Below, one piece after another: positions 19,361-27,798 of a stretch of DNA of 64,000 nt; within the stretch, counting starts at the first letter, position 1; the number at the start of each line of letters is the position of its first letter. The notes beneath the pieces were generated by a model, which made no database searches, was not told where the DNA came from, and saw nothing but the letters and a program-made list of their open reading frames with translations. A program made the position numbers and the translations under genes. The stretch comes from Massilia violaceinigra (lineage in GTDB: Bacteria > Pseudomonadota > Gammaproteobacteria > Burkholderiales > Burkholderiaceae_D), in NCBI RefSeq assembly GCF_002752675.1, contig NZ_CP024608.1, positions 2,914,001 to 2,978,000 of the forward strand, given 5' to 3'.

Positions 19361-20728
19361 ATGTTTAGTCAATCAATTATCAGAGCTGGATTCATGTCTG
19401 TCGCGTTCGCCGCATCGTGCGCCGCGCTGCCCCACGCCGTTGCCGGCGAAGCGGGCCGCATCGTGTTCGTGACCGGCGAAGTGCAGGTGGCCAGCCGCGC
19501 CGCCGTGCTCGACAGCGCCGTGCAGGAGGGCGACGAGCTCAGTACCGGCGCCCAGGGCTACGTCTATATGAAGACCGTGGACGGCGGCTTCCTGATCCTG
19601 CGTCCGAACAGCAAGGCGCGCATCATCGCCTACAAGGTCGACGCCGCCAATCCGGCCAACACGCGCGTCAAGCTCGAGCTGCTCAGCGGCGTGGCGCGCA
19701 GCATTTCCGGCCAGGGCGTCAAGCTGTCGCGCCAGAACTACCGCTTCAATACGCCGGTGGCCGCCATCGGCGTGCGCGGCACCGATTTCATCGTCTCCAC
19801 CGACCAGCAGACCTCGCGCATCGCCGTGGTCTCGGGCGGGGTGGTGGTGAGCGGCTTTGCCGGCGCCTGCCGCCCGGAAGGCGGGGGACCATGCGAAGGC
19901 ACGGCCAGCCGCGAACTGTTTGCCGGCCAGCGCGGCATGCTGCTGCAGGTCGAGCGCGGGCAGAATATTCCCAAGCTGCTCAACAGCCCGGCCAGCAATC
20001 CGGACAAGGTCGTCCCGCCACGCCCGGACGAGCCGGCGGGCCAGGCCGCCGCCACCGTGCCGGCCACGCCGGGCTCCGGGGTCAGCCTCGATGCGCAGAA
20101 AGACAACAGCAAGCAGATCGCCAAGGCGGCGGTGGCCAACAGCGCCAACAATAACAACAATAACGGTGGCGCCGGCGTGTTGCCGAAGCCGACCGTGGTA
20201 GTGCCGGTACCGGTGCCGGACGTGCCGAAAGGTCCCGAAGTCATCTGGGGCCGCTGGGAACGCATCGCCAATACGCCACCCGACCCGGCCGTCATCGAAC
20301 GCTTGAGCAATCCCGACTATAACCAGGGCTATGTGCTGGGCGCGTATGCGGTGCGCAGGCAGCTGACCAGCAACGTGGTACTGCCGACCGAAGGCACGGC
20401 GTCGTTCGCCCTGCAGAGCGGTGAAGCCACCCTGCAGCGCACCGGCGGCGATGCGCTGGGCGCCACCATCGGCGACGCCAGCCTCAAGGTCGATTTCGGC
20501 AAGAAAACCTTCGTCACCAGCATGACGGTCTACAGCCCGGAAACGCAGATGAAAGTGACCGGCGTGGGCGATGTGTTTTCCAAGGGCGACCTGTACAACC
20601 AGGCCGTCTCGAATTCGCTGATCCGCGGTTACCTCAGTGGCGACAAGGGCACCGCGGCGACTTTCATCTTCAAGTCGCGCAACGACCCGAACCTGACCGC
20701 CGAGGGCATCACCCAGTGGGCGCGCTGA
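19361..20728 (+). CDS. FecR-domain periplasmic protein
   Basis: 455 residues with a signal peptide (about 1-28, ending AVA). A FecR domain (about 33-125) follows: IVFVTGEVQVASR, EGDELSTGAQGYVYMK, FLILRPNSKARI and the NTPVAAIGVRGTDFIV motif. Then come a segment with paired Cys (ACRPEGGGPCEG), an Asn-rich and Pro/Val-rich linker (about 255-290) and a C-terminal beta-rich domain of unknown type. There is no sigma-regulator context (no FecI nearby), so this is a structural or sensory FecR-fold protein. GGGAG precedes the ATG by six bases. It is divergent from the CHASE2 cyclase gene and followed by a strong terminator. Confidence 0.85.
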   Translation: MFSQSIIRAGFMSVAFAASCAALPHAVAGEAGRIVFVTGEVQVASRAAVLDSAVQEGDELSTGAQGYVYMKTVDGGFLILRPNSKARIIAYKVDAANPANTRVKLELLSGVARSISGQGVKLSRQNYRFNTPVAAIGVRGTDFIVSTDQQTSRIAVVSGGVVVSGFAGACRPEGGGPCEGTASRELFAGQRGMLLQVERGQNIPKLLNSPASNPDKVVPPRPDEPAGQAAATVPATPGSGVSLDAQKDNSKQIAKAAVANSANNNNNNGGAGVLPKPTVVVPVPVPDVPKGPEVIWGRWERIANTPPDPAVIERLSNPDYNQGYVLGAYAVRRQLTSNVVLPTEGTASFALQSGEATLQRTGGDALGATIGDASLKVDFGKKTFVTSMTVYSPETQMKVTGVGDVFSKGDLYNQAVSNSLIRGYLSGDKGTAATFIFKSRNDPNLTAEGITQWAR

Positions 20729-20806
20729 CGTCCCCGGGGGCCGCGGTCATTCCCGCCCCCGTATTATCCGGATCGCCCGTTTATTAACTGCGCGATTATC
20801 TGTTCC

Positions 20807-20836
20807 AAGGCCGCCGATAAGGCGGCCTTTTCTTTT
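20807..20836 (+). terminator. intrinsic terminator after FecR-domain gene
   Basis: Perfect 9-bp stem AAGGCCGCC / GGCGGCCTT with a GATAA loop, followed by TTCTTTT. Confidence 0.85.
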
Positions 20837-21215
20837 GCTGTTTATTTCGCAGAAGCTCTTATAGAAACATGGGACCAAACATAATCGTTTCCAAAGGACA
20901 AGGGTAGTAATTGAACACGCCTTGGGGCGGGATCGCCGAATGCAAGGGCGCGCGCACGGCGCGGGCAGGCGTGCGGGGCGTGGCGCCTGTTTTGACGGCC
21001 CAAAAAGCGCATAGGGATATTCGCCTTATTAAGCCGGTCTTAAAACGGCGGGACTTAAGCCGGCGCGCCCCGCGTATTATCCCGCGCAAGCGGGCGGGCA
21101 ATGAAACGCATAAAAATGCGGCAGCGCAGCGTTGGTTGCTCAATAAAGCAGCAAAATTTGTTCAAGAGCAAAATATAAAGCCAAAAAATCGGGAAAAAAG
21201 TGCGATTAGTCCGGG

Positions 21216-21263
21216 ATTTGTGATGGCGGTCACAACCTGTGCCCCACGATGTGGCAATATACT
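21216..21263 (+). promoter_or_regulatory. CRP-type operator and -10 box of the secreted-protein gene
   Basis: A perfect dyad TTGTGA-TGGCGG-TCACAA occupies 21218-21235 (centre 21226.5), matching TGTGA-N6-TCACA fully. A TATACT box follows at 21258-21263, so the operator centre is about 42-44 bases before the predicted start, near the class II position. No -35 hexamer is evident. Confidence 0.7.
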
Positions 21264-21355
21264 CCCTGTTCTGCAAAAAAGGCGTCTGGCGGGGTACTTC
21301 TACCCCTCCCGAGCCGCAGAAATTTGGTTATATCTATTCATTTAAAGGATCAATC

Positions 21356-24300
21356 ATGGCCGCAGCAACTGAGTACACAAAAGTAGCACAAGAACTTTAC
21401 ATTTCCTATTTCGGTCGTCCGGCTGACCCTGCTGGTCTGGCAGCCATGACTGCTGCGCTCGCGGCTGCGAATGCTCCTACGTCGACCGCTGGCCTGGAAA
21501 GCGCCTACAAAGCTGGCAATGTCGCTGTTAAAGATCTGATCGACAGCTTCGGCACCAGCGCCGAGTCCCAGGCTCTGTACGCTGGCGCGTCGACCAGCCA
21601 GTTCGTCACCGCGATTTTCCAGAACCTGTTCAACCGCGCTCCTCTGGAAGCCGGCCTGACCTTCTGGAAACAGCAGATCGACAGCGGCGCAATCACCAAG
21701 GCAGGTGCCGCTCACGCCATCCTGACCGGCGCAACCGACATCGTTGGCGGTGCCGACGCTGCGATCATCGCTCGTAAAGTTGCTGTTGCAGAAGGCTTCA
21801 CCACCGCTGTCGACACCGACAACGAAGTGACCGCATACAAAGGCGCTGCCGCTGCTGCAGAAGCACGCAAGCTGCTGACCAACGTCAACGCAACCACCGA
21901 CGTCGCCGTGTACCAGTCGACCGTCAACACGACCATCGCCAACCTGGTGCTGGGCACCGTTCCTGGTTCGAGCCTCGACCTGACCATCAACAAAGATGCG
22001 CTGGTTGGTACCGCTCTGAACGACAGCTTCATCGCTACGTTCACCAACAATGACAACACCCTGCAAGCTGGCGACCGTATCAACGGTGGCGGCGGCAACG
22101 ACACCCTGCGTGCCGACCTGGGCGATTCGAACAACTTCGCAATGCTCGTCGAAACGGCCAGCGTTGAGACCGTTGTTCTGCGCGCACAAGCTATCTCGCG
22201 TGACAGCACCGACAACAACACCGAGCGCACCAGCAAGACGCAAATCGATGCCCAGGACATGGTAGGCGTTCTGCGTTGGGAAGACCGCGACAGCCGCGCT
22301 GATCTGCAAATCGAAGATGTCCGCATCCTCCCTTCGCAAATCACCCGCGACATCACGATCGCCATGGTCGGCACCGATCCAGGTAACGTCGATTTCGGCC
22401 TGTATTTCGACCAGCACTCCCTGCGCGCAGCTCCTGTTGCCCAGAGCGGCTCCACGATGCGCCTGCAACTGATGGACACCCGTGCGGCCGATGCTAACCT
22501 CGACCCACTGAAAAGCAATCCATACAACGGCTTCACGTTCAAACTGGACGGCAAGGCAGTTATCGTTCGCTCGCAAGAGATCGACCAGGCACAAACCTAC
22601 GACCAGCTGTTCGCCGCAGTGAAAGCCGCTGTTGCCAACACCCCGGGCCTGCAAGGCTTTGAAGTGACCAAAGGTATTAACTTTACCGCTGTCGATACCC
22701 AGTCGGGCCGTCCACAGACCGGTGTTGAAATCAACATCAAGAACCCAGGCGCCGGCGTTATCGCCATCGACAGCGAATCGGGCTGGTTGGCTGAAGCCGC
22801 AGTGCCAGCAAACTCCGGTCTGCACACCGCGATCCTGACCGATACGCCTGCAACCCAGGCATTCAAAGTCACCAGCACCATCATCCTGGACGACGTGGGC
22901 CGTGGCTCGAACGGTGGCGATCTGGTCATCGGTGGTCTGTCGGTTGGCGACACCTCGAACTCGAAAGGCGTTGAGCGTTTCGAAATCACCGTTGAGCGTA
23001 ACAGCAAGCTGCAAACGATCAACTCGACCAACAATGCCCTGGAAGAAGTTGTCCTGGTCAATGGCGTTACCAAAGGTAACCTGTCGGTCATCGGCAACCA
23101 GAACCTGATCAACTCGGCTCTGAACCCGAACGCACTGTTCCCACTGACCCCGCTGGTCGATGCAGTTCTGGGCACCATCGGTGGCCTGCCAACCGGCGGC
23201 ACCCCAGTCGGCACCCGTAGCGACTTCCCAATGCCTGGTACCGTTTCCCAGCGCGGCGGCAGCCAGCACGGCGACATCTATGGTTTCCATGACGTGCGTC
23301 TGATCGATGGTTCGACCCTGAGCGGCGACCTGAGCTTCACCGCTGTCGTGACCGACCGTTCGATCGCCAAGTACGTCAACAAAGTCGACACCCAGACCGA
23401 TGCTGCAGTTGACAACATCGCGTTCACCTACACCGGCGGTACGGGCAGCGACACCATGATCGTTGATCTGGACGCAGCCGTTGCTGGCAGCCGTGCACGT
23501 ATCGAAAGCGGTCTGGAAGACTTCACGTTCGGCCTGAACGGCGGCGCTGGTAACGATGCACTGACTCTGCGCGTGGCTCCTGCTGTTGCTGGTGGCGGCG
23601 TTACCGCAACCACCAACTGGGCTAACAACCAGGATCTGAACAACAACATCAGCATCAGCGGCGGCGACGGCAACGACACCATCCGCAAACTGGGCGACGG
23701 CGACACCCGTATCGCCGGCGGCGCAGGCGACGACACCATCTACAGCGAAAACACCGGCCGTCAGCCTGTGAATGTCCTGGTGTACGGTTCGACCACGCCT
23801 GTTGCAACCTCGACCAACGCAGCATGGGTATTCAACACCGTTGACCAGGTTGCACTGACGCTGGATGCTGACCGTTTCGTCAGCGACACCCGTTCGGACT
23901 TCAACAACACCTACTTCCTGTACAACACGAAAGTGAACGTGACGTACAAAGGTATCGTGTCGACGATCACCCTGGCGAACAGCACCACGTACAAAGCAAC
24001 CGACCTCGACATCAATCAGGCGATCAAAAAAGCGATCAACCTGGATCCAGTGCTGAGCAAGCTGCTGGTCGCGACCGATGCTGAATCGAACGCTCTGCAC
24101 GTCACGGCGCTGACCGATGGCCTGCACGCTGTCACCGATCTGTCGATCGCTCTGGTTGCTCCAACCACCGGTCTGTCGACTGCCGACATCACCGCTGCCG
24201 CCAAGGCATACGGTATCGTTGCTGACGCTAACGGCGCCAATGTGTACGCTGCTATGCAGAACTCGATCAATGCACTGGGCATCAAAGGCGATTACAACTC

Positions 24301-25615
24301 GGCCTTCGCTACCGCGCTCGATCCAGTCCTGCCAGCAACCTTCGTTGCAATGACCGGCGCTGAAAGCGCTTCGATCAGCGACAACATCATCACCGGCGGC
24401 ACGGGTAATGACGTTATCGTTCTGGGCAACAAAGAAGTTGTTGCAGTTGCTCCAGCAACGCCAACCTCGACCGAATTCGCTGTGTCGAACAACGAAACCG
24501 TTGTCTACGCTCCTGCATTCGGCAACGACACGATCGTCAACTTCGACGTGACCGGCGCTGGCATCGATCACCTGGACTTCACGGCACTGGGCGGCACCAC
24601 GCTGACCAACACCCTGACGACCGACAAGTCGATCACCATCGGTACCGCGATCAATGTTGCACTGACCGAGACCGCAATCACGGCTCTGTACGCTGCTAAC
24701 AACATCGCTGCCCAGACCCACGTGTACGTGGCTGTTGATTCGGTCACCTCGATCGGTACCGTGTACCAGATCGCCGATGCAATCGGTGCAAACACCGCGA
24801 CCATCACCAAGGCTGGCACCATCGATCTGGCTCAAACGATCACCGCAGGCACCTCGCTGTGGAACTCGCTGACCCAGGCTAACTTCGTCAACTCCGAAGC
24901 AGCTAACTACTACCTGCTCGAAGGCGCAGCTGGTGGCGTACCTGCAGCGATCGTTCCACCGACCGCTGTTGCTTACACCATGACTGGTGCTACCGGCTAT
25001 AACGCTGGTAACAACAACGATGTCACGATCACTGTCGCTAACAACGGTTCGTACTCGTCGACTGTCAGTAACTACGCTACGGGCGACAAGTTCATCTTCG
25101 CTGCAGGCACCACCGTGACCGTTACTGACGGCACCGCAAACGACAACGAAGTGACCCTGACCGCTGTCAACGGTGGCAACACCCAGACTATCGTGGTGCA
25201 AACCCCGATCGCTGACCTGATCACCTCGCCAGTCAACGACGTTGCCGCGTTCAACACGTTCTTCGGCGCTGGCTCGCTGGTTGTTTCGGGTGCTGCTACG
25301 ACCCCAATCAACTCGGCAGTCGCTTCGATCGACGCGGGTGCTGGTAACGTGACGTTCAGCGTTGCTACCGGTACCTACACGACCAACGTGACCAACTACG
25401 CCGATTTCGACGTGTTCCAGTTCGTGACCGGCAGCGTCCTGTCGATCGTCAACACCAACCTGGCCGACGGCATCATCGATGTAGTCGCAACCAACGGTGG
25501 CACCACCACCACCCTGCACCTGACCGGTCTGGTTAATGCAGATGACACCGCTGTTGGTACCAGCGTTGCCAACTTCAACACCACCTACGGTGCTGGTTCG
25601 CTGGTTGTTATGTAA
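21356..25615 (+). CDS. very large secreted surface protein, DUF4214-like N-terminus with RTX-type repeats
   Basis: 1419 residues, acidic, almost free of Cys, no Sec signal: a type I secretion substrate. Residues 1-120 resemble DUF4214 (YISYFGRPADPAGLAAM, NLFNRAPLEAGLTFW). RTX-like glycine/aspartate motifs occur singly or in pairs: GGGGNDTL near 245, GGTGSDTM near 698, GGAGNDAL near 728, GGDGNDTI and GGAGDDTI near 770-795, GGTGNDVI near 1013. Two related ~100-residue units form the C-terminus (about 1206-1316 and 1318-1419), where T1SS signals lie. Codons are strongly shifted to GCT, GTT, GGT and CGT compared with every neighbour, a sign of very high expression. It is next to its likely T1SS. 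An S-layer or adhesin role is inferred. Confidence 0.9.
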   Translation: MAAATEYTKVAQELYISYFGRPADPAGLAAMTAALAAANAPTSTAGLESAYKAGNVAVKDLIDSFGTSAESQALYAGASTSQFVTAIFQNLFNRAPLEAGLTFWKQQIDSGAITKAGAAHAILTGATDIVGGADAAIIARKVAVAEGFTTAVDTDNEVTAYKGAAAAAEARKLLTNVNATTDVAVYQSTVNTTIANLVLGTVPGSSLDLTINKDALVGTALNDSFIATFTNNDNTLQAGDRINGGGGNDTLRADLGDSNNFAMLVETASVETVVLRAQAISRDSTDNNTERTSKTQIDAQDMVGVLRWEDRDSRADLQIEDVRILPSQITRDITIAMVGTDPGNVDFGLYFDQHSLRAAPVAQSGSTMRLQLMDTRAADANLDPLKSNPYNGFTFKLDGKAVIVRSQEIDQAQTYDQLFAAVKAAVANTPGLQGFEVTKGINFTAVDTQSGRPQTGVEINIKNPGAGVIAIDSESGWLAEAAVPANSGLHTAILTDTPATQAFKVTSTIILDDVGRGSNGGDLVIGGLSVGDTSNSKGVERFEITVERNSKLQTINSTNNALEEVVLVNGVTKGNLSVIGNQNLINSALNPNALFPLTPLVDAVLGTIGGLPTGGTPVGTRSDFPMPGTVSQRGGSQHGDIYGFHDVRLIDGSTLSGDLSFTAVVTDRSIAKYVNKVDTQTDAAVDNIAFTYTGGTGSDTMIVDLDAAVAGSRARIESGLEDFTFGLNGGAGNDALTLRVAPAVAGGGVTATTNWANNQDLNNNISISGGDGNDTIRKLGDGDTRIAGGAGDDTIYSENTGRQPVNVLVYGSTTPVATSTNAAWVFNTVDQVALTLDADRFVSDTRSDFNNTYFLYNTKVNVTYKGIVSTITLANSTTYKATDLDINQAIKKAINLDPVLSKLLVATDAESNALHVTALTDGLHAVTDLSIALVAPTTGLSTADITAAAKAYGIVADANGANVYAAMQNSINALGIKGDYNSAFATALDPVLPATFVAMTGAESASISDNIITGGTGNDVIVLGNKEVVAVAPATPTSTEFAVSNNETVVYAPAFGNDTIVNFDVTGAGIDHLDFTALGGTTLTNTLTTDKSITIGTAINVALTETAITALYAANNIAAQTHVYVAVDSVTSIGTVYQIADAIGANTATITKAGTIDLAQTITAGTSLWNSLTQANFVNSEAANYYLLEGAAGGVPAAIVPPTAVAYTMTGATGYNAGNNNDVTITVANNGSYSSTVSNYATGDKFIFAAGTTVTVTDGTANDNEVTLTAVNGGNTQTIVVQTPIADLITSPVNDVAAFNTFFGAGSLVVSGAATTPINSAVASIDAGAGNVTFSVATGTYTTNVTNYADFDVFQFVTGSVLSIVNTNLADGIIDVVATNGGTTTTLHLTGLVNADDTAVGTSVANFNTTYGAGSLVVM
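24970..25612 (+). repeat. tandem C-terminal modules in the secreted protein
   Basis: Two in-frame units of about 105 codons. Both run through a T-x-S-NYA-x-DxFxF pattern (VSNYATGDKFIFAAG and VTNYADFDVFQFVTG), a valine-rich strand with NGG (LTAVNGGNTQTIVV and VVATNGGTTTTLHL), and end with a shared FGAGSLVV / YGAGSLVV. Confidence 0.7.
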
Positions 25616-25639
25616 TAATTAGTCCCTGTAGCAAGGAAT

Positions 25640-25663
25640 CGCAGGCCTTCGGGTCTGCGTTTT
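25640..25663 (+). terminator. intrinsic terminator 1 after secreted-protein gene
   Basis: 8-bp stem CGCAGGCC / GGTCTGCG (one G-T pair) closed by a TTCG tetraloop, followed by TTTT. Confidence 0.75.
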
Positions 25664-25675
25664 CAAGCCACGCAA

Positions 25676-25706
25676 AAGGCCAGGCTTACCGCCTGGCCTT
25701 TTTTTA
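25676..25706 (+). terminator. intrinsic terminator 2 after secreted-protein gene
   Basis: Perfect 10-bp stem AAGGCCAGGC / GCCTGGCCTT with a five-base loop and a run of T. Two terminators in series suit a heavily transcribed gene and insulate the T1SS operon. Confidence 0.85.
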
Positions 25707-25802
25707 TCCGCCTGCCGTTCGCGCACGGCGTCATTGCAGATTTGATACTGCACACAGTAAATCTTCTCTGGTGTTAAAACCTTGCTTGTGCTAAGCTTTT
25801 GA

Positions 25803-25868
25803 ACTTGTGATCCACATCACATTTCCAAGCGGATTTTTTTGACATCCTGTCGCCCGGTTCCCTGTTGT
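25803..25868 (+). promoter_or_regulatory. CRP-type operator and promoter of the T1SS operon
   Basis: TTGTGA-TCCACA-TCACAT at 25805-25822 matches TGTGA-N6-TCACA perfectly (centre 25813.5). A perfect TTGACA -35 is at 25839-25844, with a poor TGTTGT -10 eighteen bases on (25863-25868). If that -10 is right, the operator centre is 61.5 bases before the start, the class I CRP position. Confidence 0.6.
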
Positions 25869-25965
25869 TCGCCTCACCGGCCCCGTGCAGCCCGCATCAG
25901 GATCGGGAAGCAGCCGCTGTCCGCTCTGTCCCTCGTGAATTACTAATGAATTGTGCTGGTCTCAA

Positions 25966-27795
25966 ATGAAAAAACTTCTCGATAAAAAGAACGAAATTGG
26001 GCAAGCGCTGCTCACGTTCAAGAGCACCTTCTATACCGTTGGCGTCTTCAGCGCCATCACCAACCTGCTGATGCTGGTGCCGTCCCTGTACATGCTGCAG
26101 GTGTACGACCGCGTGCTGGCCAGCCAGAACGAAATTACCCTGCTCATGCTGACCCTGCTGATGCTGGGCGCCTACGTGCTCATGAGCGCGCTGGAACTGA
26201 TGCGCAGCCTGATCCTGGTGCGGGTCGGCGCCGCCTTCGACATGCAGATGAACAAGCGCGTGTACACGGCCGCGTTTGAAAAGAATCTGAAAAAAGCCGG
26301 CGGCAATGCCGGCCAGGCCTTGAGCGACCTGACCAATATCCGCCAGTTCCTGACCGGTAACGCCCTGTTCGCCTTCTTCGACGCGCCATGGTTCCCGATC
26401 TACCTGATCGTGATCTTCTTCTTCCAGCCGATACTCGGCTGGTTCGCGCTGGGCGGCACCGCCATCCTGGTGATCCTGGCCGTGGTCAACGAACGCGTGT
26501 CGCACAAGCCGCTGGCCGAAGCGAGCACCACCTCCATCATGGCCGGCAACATGGCCACGAATAATCTGCGCAATGCCGAAGTCATCGAAGCGATGGGCAT
26601 GCTGCCGAACCTGCAGGCACGCTGGTACAAGCTGCACAGCAAGTTCCTGGAATTGCAGGCCGAAGCGAGCCAGAAGGCCGGTACCGTCGGCGCCATCACC
26701 AAGTTTGTCCAGGTGTCGCTGCAATCGCTGATCCTCGGCCTGGGCGCCTTGCTGGTTATCGAAGGCAAGCTGACCCCGGGCATGATGATCGCCGCCTCGA
26801 TCCTGGTCGGCCGCGCCATGCAGCCGGTACAGCAAGTGATCGGCGTGTGGAAATCGTTTGCCGGCGTGCGCAGTTCGTATGAACGCCTGGAAACGCTGCT
26901 GGAAGAGAACGAAGAGCGTAAAGAAAACATGAGCCTGCCTAAGCCAACCGGCCACCTGCAGATCGATAACATTACCGCCGGCCCGCCGGGCGCCGCCACG
27001 CCAGTGCTGAAAAGCGTCAGTTTCGGCGTCGAGCCAGGCGATGTGCTGGCCGTGATCGGCCCCAGCGGATCGGGCAAGTCGACCCTGGCGCGCCTCCTGG
27101 TCGGCGTCTGGCCGGCCGTGATCGGCAAGGTACGCCTGGACGGTGCGGATATCTATCAGTGGAACAAGGATGAGCTGGGCCCGCACATGGGTTACCTGCC
27201 GCAGGATATCGAACTGTTCGGCGGTACCGTGAGCGAAAACATTGCCCGTTTCGGCAACATCGAACCGGAGCAGGTCGTGCTGGCCGCCCAGCGTGCCGGC
27301 GTGCATGAAATGATCCTCAAGATGTCGTCCGGCTACGACACCGTGCTCGGCGACGGCGGTGCCGGCCTGTCCGGCGGCCAGAAGCAGCGCCTTGGCCTGG
27401 CGCGCGCCATGTACGGCGACCCGTCGCTGCTGGTGCTCGACGAGCCGAACTCGAACCTGGACGAAGTGGGCGAGCAAGCCCTGATGATGGCCGTGCAGGA
27501 ACTGCGCCAGCGCGGCAAGACCATCGTGCTGATCACGCACCGTCCGGCCGCCATCAACGCCTCGACCAAGATGCTGGTCTTGCGCGACGGCGCCGTGCAA
27601 ATGTTCGGCCCGACCAACCAGGTCATGCAGGCGATCCACGAAGCCAACAAGAAAATTATTGAAGCGCAGCAAGCAGCGGCCCGCCAGCAGCAGGCACAAC
27701 AAGGCGGCGCGCCGGGCCAGCCACCGCAGCCAGGCCAGCCGGCCCAGCCTCAGCTCAACGCTGGCAGCCCTGCGGTATCTACGGAAAAGGAATAA
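25966..27795 (+). CDS. type I secretion ABC transporter (PrtD-like permease/ATPase)
   Basis: 609-residue fused membrane and ATPase subunit that powers export of the secreted protein. Six membrane helices occupy about 20-300. The ATPase domain shows Walker A GPSGSGKST near residue 364, signature LSGGQKQRLGLARAMYG near 468 and Walker B LLVLDEPNSNLD. The family is PrtD/AprD (no N-terminal peptidase or CLD domain). The last ~50 residues are a Gln/Pro/Ala-rich tail not usual in the family. ATG 25966 is used; an upstream in-frame TTG (25951) would add five residues, and no strong Shine-Dalgarno is seen. The HlyD-type adaptor starts three bases after its stop. Confidence 0.93.
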   Translation: MKKLLDKKNEIGQALLTFKSTFYTVGVFSAITNLLMLVPSLYMLQVYDRVLASQNEITLLMLTLLMLGAYVLMSALELMRSLILVRVGAAFDMQMNKRVYTAAFEKNLKKAGGNAGQALSDLTNIRQFLTGNALFAFFDAPWFPIYLIVIFFFQPILGWFALGGTAILVILAVVNERVSHKPLAEASTTSIMAGNMATNNLRNAEVIEAMGMLPNLQARWYKLHSKFLELQAEASQKAGTVGAITKFVQVSLQSLILGLGALLVIEGKLTPGMMIAASILVGRAMQPVQQVIGVWKSFAGVRSSYERLETLLEENEERKENMSLPKPTGHLQIDNITAGPPGAATPVLKSVSFGVEPGDVLAVIGPSGSGKSTLARLLVGVWPAVIGKVRLDGADIYQWNKDELGPHMGYLPQDIELFGGTVSENIARFGNIEPEQVVLAAQRAGVHEMILKMSSGYDTVLGDGGAGLSGGQKQRLGLARAMYGDPSLLVLDEPNSNLDEVGEQALMMAVQELRQRGKTIVLITHRPAAINASTKMLVLRDGAVQMFGPTNQVMQAIHEANKKIIEAQQAAARQQQAQQGGAPGQPPQPGQPAQPQLNAGSPAVSTEKE

Positions 27796-27798
27796 GCC

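Larger units (their letters stand above)
20729..21355 (+). other. long regulatory intergenic region before the secreted-protein gene
   Basis: 627 bases without a believable gene; a 144-codon frame (20911-21345) has no family character and spans the promoter. It holds the terminator of the FecR gene (20807), an unusually A/T-rich part (about 21100-21200), a CRP-type operator (21218-21235), a TATACT box (21258) and an AAGGA Shine-Dalgarno six bases before ATG 21356. The untranslated leader would be about 85 bases. Confidence 0.6.
25616..25965 (+). other. intergenic region between secreted-protein gene and T1SS operon
   Basis: 350 bases without a gene: two tandem terminators (25640, 25676), then an A/T-richer part with a CRP-type site and a TTGACA hexamer. 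A seven-codon frame (25946-25969) ends as ATGA across the T1SS start; it is probably chance. Confidence 0.6.

Noticed and set aside
20911..21345. 144-codon frame before the secreted-protein gene
   Set aside because: No recognisable features, crosses the CRP-type site and promoter, and its composition changes with local base content.
21350..25519. 1389-codon frame antisense to the secreted-protein gene
   Set aside because: Mirror of the biased codons of the real gene; composition is low in motif content and the plus-strand protein has clear domains.
25946..25969. Seven-codon frame ending as ATGA across the T1SS ABC start
   Set aside because: No Shine-Dalgarno and too short to separate from chance.
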